A stretch of 64,000 nucleotides of DNA, from the NCBI RefSeq assembly GCF_034479615.1, contig NZ_CP140255.1, positions 3,782,001-3,846,000 on the forward strand. Direction: 5' to 3'. The DNA comes from Vreelandella neptunia. Its GTDB lineage: Bacteria > Pseudomonadota > Gammaproteobacteria > Pseudomonadales > Halomonadaceae. Positions 59,570 to 64,000 of this stretch are shown piece after piece. The notes under the pieces are model-generated. The model was not told the DNA's origin. It was given only the letters and a program-made list of their open reading frames with translations, and did not search any database. Position 1 is the stretch's first letter, and each line of letters opens with the position of its first letter. Made by a program: the position numbers and the translations under genes.

Positions 59570-60832
59570 CTACAACACTTCTTGCTGGTTATATGCCCTG
59601 GCTAAATCCGCCAGCGCGGTAAGGTCACTATAGGCTTCCGGCTCCATAATCAGCGTTTGACCCATCAGCACATTGCGCGCTTCAAGCTTGGCGCGCAGCG
59701 CGGTGTCTTCTATCTCTTCAAAGTCCGCGTTGTGGGCCAGTGATAAAACACGGCGGTGCATTTCGATGCCGCAGTAGGCCAGCGCATCCAGGCGGATCTC
59801 TTCAAGCAGCGCATCACAAGCGTCATCGGCGCTATTGCCCTGCTCTTCAAACAGCGACTTGGGAAAAAGAATGCCCGTCCGCTCGGTTTGCCAAAGGTGA
59901 CGGAACTCGGCATTAAAGTGGTTAAAGCACGCCTCAATCACTTCAAGAATCCACGCCTGATACTCATCAAGCTCGCTCTCTTGACGGTGGGCGGGCTGGC
60001 TGAAATAGGCCATTAGGAAGTTGGCTACCGCCATGCCCAGGTCAAAGGCCATCGGCCCGTACTGGGAGAACTCGGGGTCAATGACCCGCACGTCAGTATC
60101 CGTGGCCATGATTGATCCGGAGTGCAGGTCACCATGAAGCATGGTTTCGCTGTTAGCGGTAAACTTCATCAACAGCCGCTGCACTTTGGCTTTTAACCGC
60201 GCATTACGGCGCAGTTCGTCCACCACCGGCGAAAGCTCCGGCGTGTGGTGATTCATTTCAGCGCCGTAATAGGGGTCGGTAAATACCAGCGATTCGGTGA
60301 TGGCAGGAATTGCCACATTGCCGGAAAACAGCCCTAAATCCGCCTTTTTCTCAGGGCTGCTCAGCGAAAGCTCCGAGCCACGAAACGCCGTGCGGGCGCA
60401 GAATTGGCCAATGGTTTCGCCAAGCTGGTCAACGCGCTCACCGTCGATCAGCTTACGGCGCAAGATTCTGTGCGGGTGGAGATACTCCATCACTATCAGC
60501 GCCTGGGGCTTGTCGAAGTAATAGACTTCAGGGGCAATCCCCGGCGCACGCTTGGCCTGGCGCACCAAGGCGTAGTACTCAAAATGGGCGCGATAAATAG
60601 GTAGCGGCCAGCTCTCTCCGACCATACGTACATAGGGAAGCGCCTGCTTAACCACTACACTGCCCACATCACCGGAGACAATAAATACTAGGTTGAGGTT
60701 GCCATCACCCACCTCGCGAATGTCCCAGCTAGCGGGTTCTCCGCCCACTCGACTAGCCACCGCCTCAATACCACCCAATCGCTCGGATAGGGTGTCGACA
60801 TTGAGCGCGCGGTAATGTTGATCAATCTCCAA
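59570..60832 (-). CDS. mtnK: S-methyl-5-thioribose kinase
   Basis: Phosphorylates 5-methylthioribose to the 1-phosphate used by MtnA. The 420 residues have a protein-kinase-like fold: DGNLNLVFIVSGDVGSVVVKQALPYVR (about 43-69, with the ATP Lys), VMEYLHPHRILRRKLI, catalytic LHGDLHSGSIM (about 236-246) and DPEFSQYGPMAFDLGMAVANFL. A kinase implies that 5'-methylthioadenosine is first cleaved by a nucleosidase, or that methylthioribose is imported; no nucleosidase or MtnP gene lies in this window. It is convergent with mtnBCD. Confidence 0.94.
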   Translation of the reverse strand: MEIDQHYRALNVDTLSERLGGIEAVASRVGGEPASWDIREVGDGNLNLVFIVSGDVGSVVVKQALPYVRMVGESWPLPIYRAHFEYYALVRQAKRAPGIAPEVYYFDKPQALIVMEYLHPHRILRRKLIDGERVDQLGETIGQFCARTAFRGSELSLSSPEKKADLGLFSGNVAIPAITESLVFTDPYYGAEMNHHTPELSPVVDELRRNARLKAKVQRLLMKFTANSETMLHGDLHSGSIMATDTDVRVIDPEFSQYGPMAFDLGMAVANFLMAYFSQPAHRQESELDEYQAWILEVIEACFNHFNAEFRHLWQTERTGILFPKSLFEEQGNSADDACDALLEEIRLDALAYCGIEMHRRVLSLAHNADFEEIEDTALRAKLEARNVLMGQTLIMEPEAYSDLTALADLARAYNQQEVL

Positions 60833-60884
60833 AGGTCATTCCTCACAGAACGTTTAAATGTATTATTGGCCGCAGTGCCCGCAG

Positions 60885-62132
60885 CTACCGTGCTGATATA
60901 CCTAAGCTACCAACAGCGTCATCAGAGGAGGGTGAATCAACCAAACTAGCCTCTCTGATACGGTTGCGGCCCTGCCGTTTAGCTTCATAAAGCGCTTCAT
61001 CCGCTTTTAACAACAAGTCGGCGGGTGTAAGGCCTACTGCGGGGCGTAGCAACGCAATACCAATACTGATGGTAACAACGCTATGTGCCGAGCTACCGTG
61101 ATTAGGAATCCCTAAGGCCTCCACGCTGCATCTTATTCGCTCTGCCGCGGGTATTGCCGTTTCAGGTGTTGCATTGGTCATCAGCACTAAAAACTCTTCA
61201 CCGCCAAAGCGTACGACTAAATCGGAGTCACGGCTATTGGCCTGCATGGCCTTTGCCACTTGCTGCAAACAGACATCACCTTGGGGGTGTCCATAGTAAT
61301 CGTTGTAAGCTTTGAAATGGTCGATATCAATAACCATCAGCCCTAAACAGAGACCTTTATCGGCGGCCTCCTGCCAGCGCACGGGGAAGACCGCATCGAA
61401 CTGGCGTCGATTGGCAAGGTTCGTTAAGGAATCGGTGACCGACATCTGGGTCAACTTTTGATTGTCTTGGAAGTAATAGCCCGCCCGGAGCTTTTCTTTC
61501 AACACATGCAGGTAAGAGGTTCGCTCGCTTCGCTCGAAGCGATAGTTAGCCATTAAGGTGAACAGCGCCTGAGCGATGATAGTAAAGATAGCTAGCCGCT
61601 TCACTTCTGGCGGCATTGGTTCGTAGTGCAAAACAAAACCTAATATTATAAATATACTAATGGCGGATGACACACAGGCATAGCTAAACCGCAATGAGTA
61701 AACGATATTCCCTACCAGCAGGATAAGACCGAAAGAGAAAACGTCCAAATACGAGTAGGCAACACTGGAACTCACAAATATTAAGCAGGAGACAACCGTA
61801 GCAACGATTACAGTGCTTGCCATTAAGGTCTCACGAAGGGGCGGGGGCACGCCTCGGTAGACCCACCATAGAATGGGCAAGCCAATAGGCAGCATCACCC
61901 CAATGCGTAATATCAGGGCTGTGGTAAAAGAGTCGGGACGAAAGCTGTAGTCATTGATCAAAAACACGCAGTAGATGACCGCTGATATCAAACCTGCAAC
62001 GACCAAGCTACGGCTTCGTTTGCGCTGGGTATCAGCTTCAAAACGCGCCTCCAATTCATCGCTAAAGCGTAACCGCCAAGCCCTCCTTTCCAACTCGTCT
62101 TCCACCGCTGTCAGCAACGTGTCATTGAACAT
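60885..62132 (-). CDS. Membrane-bound GGDEF diguanylate cyclase
   Basis: A 415-residue protein predicted to make cyclic di-GMP. The N-terminal half has about six helices (for example LVVAGLISAVIYCVFLI, about 43-59, and ALILRIGVMLPIGLPILWWVY) without a recognised periplasmic domain. The GGDEF domain (about 230-395) shows DSLTNLANRRQFD, the substrate Asp in VIDIDHFKAYND, and an active-site GGEEF. A product-inhibition I-site RDSD lies exactly five residues before GGEEF. Both sites look intact. The signal is unknown; it is not operon-linked to its neighbours. Confidence 0.92.
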   Translation of the reverse strand: MFNDTLLTAVEDELERRAWRLRFSDELEARFEADTQRKRSRSLVVAGLISAVIYCVFLINDYSFRPDSFTTALILRIGVMLPIGLPILWWVYRGVPPPLRETLMASTVIVATVVSCLIFVSSSVAYSYLDVFSFGLILLVGNIVYSLRFSYACVSSAISIFIILGFVLHYEPMPPEVKRLAIFTIIAQALFTLMANYRFERSERTSYLHVLKEKLRAGYYFQDNQKLTQMSVTDSLTNLANRRQFDAVFPVRWQEAADKGLCLGLMVIDIDHFKAYNDYYGHPQGDVCLQQVAKAMQANSRDSDLVVRFGGEEFLVLMTNATPETAIPAAERIRCSVEALGIPNHGSSAHSVVTISIGIALLRPAVGLTPADLLLKADEALYEAKRQGRNRIREASLVDSPSSDDAVGSLGISAR

Positions 62133-62326
62133 TACTCGCCCTCAATGCTTCATCCGATTACCTACGGCTTTCATGCATCATTAATAAACACCAGAAGCCA
62201 ACCGTTACCTTTGAGTACAAAGATAGTGTGCCACAATAGCGTTTAGTTAAAATGAATATTGATACAAACGTTAAACGAAACTCATCCCAATTTTCATTAA
62301 TTGAGCATTCATCCAGGAGGCTAATG

Positions 62327-62611
62327 ATGCAGCGTCAGCAGGATCCAATGACCAACGACTGGACTTTCATCATTGGGCATCGAGAGCTCGTTGTGCACCA
62401 GCGCTATGAAGTGCTTAGCATGATCAATGACTTTATGCTGGGTATTTGGTTTACGATCGGCAGTGTCTGCTTTTTTTACCAGGGTGCGGTTCAAACTGTC
62501 GGCGTGTGGCTGTTTGTGATAGGTAGCATCCAACTGCTGATTCGTCCAGCGATTCGTCTTCACCGCTATGTCTATTTTAAGCAGTTGCCGGACACCGACC
62601 AGGACGCTTAG
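62327..62611 (+). CDS. YrhK-family small membrane protein
   Basis: A 94-residue protein with two predicted helices (about 35-53 and 57-77) and the YrhK-type pattern HRELVVHQRYEVLSMINDFMLGIWFTIGSVCFF. The start at 62327 has AGGAGG six bases upstream; 62324 and 62252 are the other in-frame choices. YrhK proteins have no established function. It is monocistronic, divergent from the diguanylate cyclase, and ends before a hairpin at 62656. Confidence 0.7.
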   Translation: MQRQQDPMTNDWTFIIGHRELVVHQRYEVLSMINDFMLGIWFTIGSVCFFYQGAVQTVGVWLFVIGSIQLLIRPAIRLHRYVYFKQLPDTDQDA

Positions 62612-62655
62612 ACGTACGCGGCTTAGTATTGGCGGCTTCAGCTAATGTTTAAAGT

Positions 62656-62680
62656 AGGCATTACTTTTTCAGTAATGCCT
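62656..62680. terminator. Hairpin between yrhK-like and zinc-finger genes
   Basis: Perfect 10-base stem AGGCATTACT / AGTAATGCCT with loop TTTTC. It lies between two convergent genes and probably ends both transcripts. No long T-run follows. Confidence 0.6.
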
Positions 62681-62721
62681 GTATTAATGAGGCGCATTAA
62701 ATCCGTGAAATACAAGCCCGT

Positions 62722-62988
62722 TCATCTTAGCTGGCTATCTTTACTGCCACGACGGTTATAGCCACTAAAGGCCGACTGTTTTTTATCTAACTCACCCTGA
62801 CACACCACGCACAGCCGAACGCCCGGAATCGCCTTACGGCGCGGTTCCGGAATGGGGTCGCCACACTCCTCACAAGTCTCAAGACTTTCTCCCCGAGGTA
62901 GTTGGCTACGGGCACGCTGCACCGCATCTTCCAGTGTGCTTTCCATCTGCTCTTGTTCGGCACCATCTTTTGCCCATCCACCTGCCAT
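62722..62988 (-). CDS. Short DksA/TraR-type zinc-finger protein
   Basis: An 88-residue protein with one C4 zinc finger: CEECGDPIPEPRRKAIPG then CVVC (about 46-68), typical of the DksA/TraR family. The family's coiled coil is much shortened here (about 10-40, EQMESTLEDAVQRARSQL). In the YbiI/TraR-like short forms the protein may bind in the RNA polymerase secondary channel, though this is unproved for most. The ATG at 62988 follows GGGAGG well; the one at 63012 does not. Confidence 0.82.
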   Translation of the reverse strand: MAGGWAKDGAEQEQMESTLEDAVQRARSQLPRGESLETCEECGDPIPEPRRKAIPGVRLCVVCQGELDKKQSAFSGYNRRGSKDSQLR

Positions 62989-63071
62989 GGTGTCCTCCCT
63001 CCTTTTTTTCAAAAACGACTGTACAAAATTTGTCTTTAAGCATAGCAGTAAGCTGGGCGACTCACCGTTAG

Positions 63072-63211
63072 GGAACCTCTAATTAACGTGATGGGCGCAG
63101 GCGAGACAAGGCAAAAATCAACGAAAAAGCGGAGTTTACGGGTTGTAAATGAGCATTTTGAGGCGATTTTTAACGCCGTATGGGCAAGCGCAGTAGTTAA
63201 TCAGAGGTTTC
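63072..63211. repeat. MITE-like element with terminal inverted repeats
   Basis: A non-coding block of about 140 bases whose ends mirror each other: GGAACCTCTAATTAAC (from 63072) and GTTAATCAGAGGTTTC (to 63211), with one mismatch in the core. The inside contains GCGCAGGCGAGACAAGG and a GATTTTTAACGCCG segment. It looks like the short interspersed repeats common in Halomonas-type genomes (from memory). It abuts the DeoR stop. Only one copy is in this window. Confidence 0.65.
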
Positions 63212-63964
63212 TTAGCCTAAAAACCGAACGCCTTGAGCAGCCAATGGGCTGCGAAGCTTGTCTGGCAGCGGCACATCGGTCACTACGGCATCATAATCAC
63301 CCAGCTGACCCGCGGCGCAGCGTAGTGGCAGGTCGAACTTGGTTTTATCCAGCACTAACACGCGATAACCGGCATGGGCCAACAGCGCCTCACGGGCCAT
63401 CACTTCGTCGTCGTTATAGTCATAAAGCTGGCCATGGCTATCCATTCCCCCCACCGAGACAATCCCCACATCGGCACGGTAGCGTTGAAAAAAGCGCCAG
63501 GCATCGCCGCCAATCACATCCTGATCGCGCCGACGCACTCGCCCACCGGCCACCACTAGCTCGCACTTCAACTGGCACAGCTTAATCAGCGCATGCAGGT
63601 TATTGGTCATGATATGCAGACCTTGCTTATCACTCAGCGCATCGGCCAACTGCTCAACCGTGGTGCCCGTGCCTAAGAACAGTGCTTGATGATCCTGTAC
63701 CAAGCTCGCTGCCCGCGCCGCGATCTGCCGTTTACCCGCCACGTTCACAATCTGACGCTGGTCGTAGCCGATATTTTCCTGCTCGGGAAACGGCAGCACC
63801 TCCCCTTGGCGACGCAACACCAGGCCCTTATCAGCCAGGTGGCGAATATCTCCACGCAGAGTTTGCACAGAAACCCCAAACTCGCCTGCCAGGCTGTCTA
63901 CCGATTGGCGCCCTTGTGAGTGGATTCGCTGCAACAGCTGTTGTCGACGTTCGAACTGGCGCAT
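63212..63964 (-). CDS. DeoR/GlpR-family transcriptional regulator
   Basis: A 250-residue regulator. The N-terminal HTH (about 1-55: RQFERRQQLLQRIHSQGRQSVDSLAGEFGVSVQTLRGDIRHL) is followed by a sugar-phosphate sensor domain with FLGTGTTVEQLADAL, LVVAGGRVRRRDQDVIGG, VGIVSVGGMDSHGQLYDYNDDEV and VLDKTKF. This is the GlpR/AgaR-like pattern; the ligand is a phosphorylated sugar or glycerol 3-phosphate. ATG 63964 is chosen over a GTG at 63979. Its target genes probably lie beyond the window, although a glycerol-phosphate-type ABC importer is encoded at 49-53 kb. Confidence 0.88.
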   Translation of the reverse strand: MRQFERRQQLLQRIHSQGRQSVDSLAGEFGVSVQTLRGDIRHLADKGLVLRRQGEVLPFPEQENIGYDQRQIVNVAGKRQIAARAASLVQDHQALFLGTGTTVEQLADALSDKQGLHIMTNNLHALIKLCQLKCELVVAGGRVRRRDQDVIGGDAWRFFQRYRADVGIVSVGGMDSHGQLYDYNDDEVMAREALLAHAGYRVLVLDKTKFDLPLRCAAGQLGDYDAVVTDVPLPDKLRSPLAAQGVRFLG

Positions 63965-64000
63965 AGCCCCTCTCAGCACAACGAAAGCAAAAAGTGCGGC

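Noticed and set aside
63088-63585. Open frame of 165 codons running through the repeat and opposite the DeoR gene
   Set aside because: It joins the MITE-like repeat to antisense DeoR sequence, has no domain and no ribosome site.

Overview
The window is a chromosomal segment of a heterotrophic gammaproteobacterium, most likely Halomonas or a close relative of the Halomonadaceae. This is an inference from gene families: several TRAP transporters for acids, non-phosphorylating sugar-acid pathways, aerobic arginine-type catabolism and a methionine salvage set. I see no rRNA, tRNA, CRISPR array, prophage or intact insertion sequence. Coding density is high and most genes sit in operons with 4-base ATGA overlaps.

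Region 1 (about 0.1-36 kb) is a sugar and sugar-acid catabolic island. (a) 0.1-16 kb holds a periplasmic aldose 1-epimerase, a LysR regulator and two different IlvD/Edd-type aldonate dehydratases (L-arabinonate type and D-xylonate type). It also holds a complete TRAP transporter (dctP-dctQ-dctM), an AraD1-type FAH protein, a 2-oxoglutarate semialdehyde dehydrogenase, a Gfo/Idh sugar 1-dehydrogenase, a GntR regulator, an EamA permease and an orphan TRAP binding protein. With the XylX-type dehydratase at 29.2 kb, these make up a pentose-to-2-oxoglutarate (Weimberg / L-arabinose pathway I type) route. (b) 16-21 kb and 30-33 kb hold enzymes of the non-phosphorylating L-fucose (or D-arabinose) route: 2-keto-3-deoxy-L-fuconate dehydrogenase, 2,4-diketo-3-deoxy-L-fuconate hydrolase, L-fuconate dehydratase and a GlcD-type flavoprotein. 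A zinc dehydrogenase and a UxaA-family dehydratase are also there. (c) 21-29 kb, minus strand, is a D-threonate/erythronate-type operon: SDR, PdxA2, DUF1537 kinase, a TRAP transporter, an Ldh-family oxidoreductase and a GntR regulator. (d) 33-39.7 kb has a third TRAP system, a LysR regulator, and a CaiB-type CoA transferase with an HMG-CoA-lyase-like enzyme.

Region 2 (39.7-49 kb) is a guanidino-compound operon on the minus strand: guanidinobutyrase, YjiH, an AruI-like 2-ketoarginine decarboxylase, an NCS1 permease, an MBL-fold hydrolase and an aldehyde dehydrogenase. It faces a divergent PAS/AAA+ sigma-54 activator. The intergenic region shows a good sigma-54 promoter and three copies of a likely activator site.

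Region 3 (49-64 kb) contains an Ugp-type ABC transporter, recQ followed by a decayed remnant of a permease 3' end, an Xre/RES toxin-antitoxin pair, and a divergent methionine salvage cluster (mtnA / mtnBCD / mtnK). After these come a membrane GGDEF diguanylate cyclase, a YrhK-family membrane protein, a short DksA/TraR-type zinc finger protein, a MITE-like repeat and a DeoR-family regulator.

The strongest non-coding observations are these. A 23-bp element is shared word for word by the two dehydratase/TRAP divergent promoters. A TKGTATGACA-type operator is shared by the fuconate and threonate operons. There is a sigma-54 promoter with upstream activator sites at the gbuA operon. A tandem-duplicated start site makes a chain of overlapping 5-codon mini-ORFs leading into mtnC. 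A strong hairpin follows the binding-protein gene in four different transporter operons.
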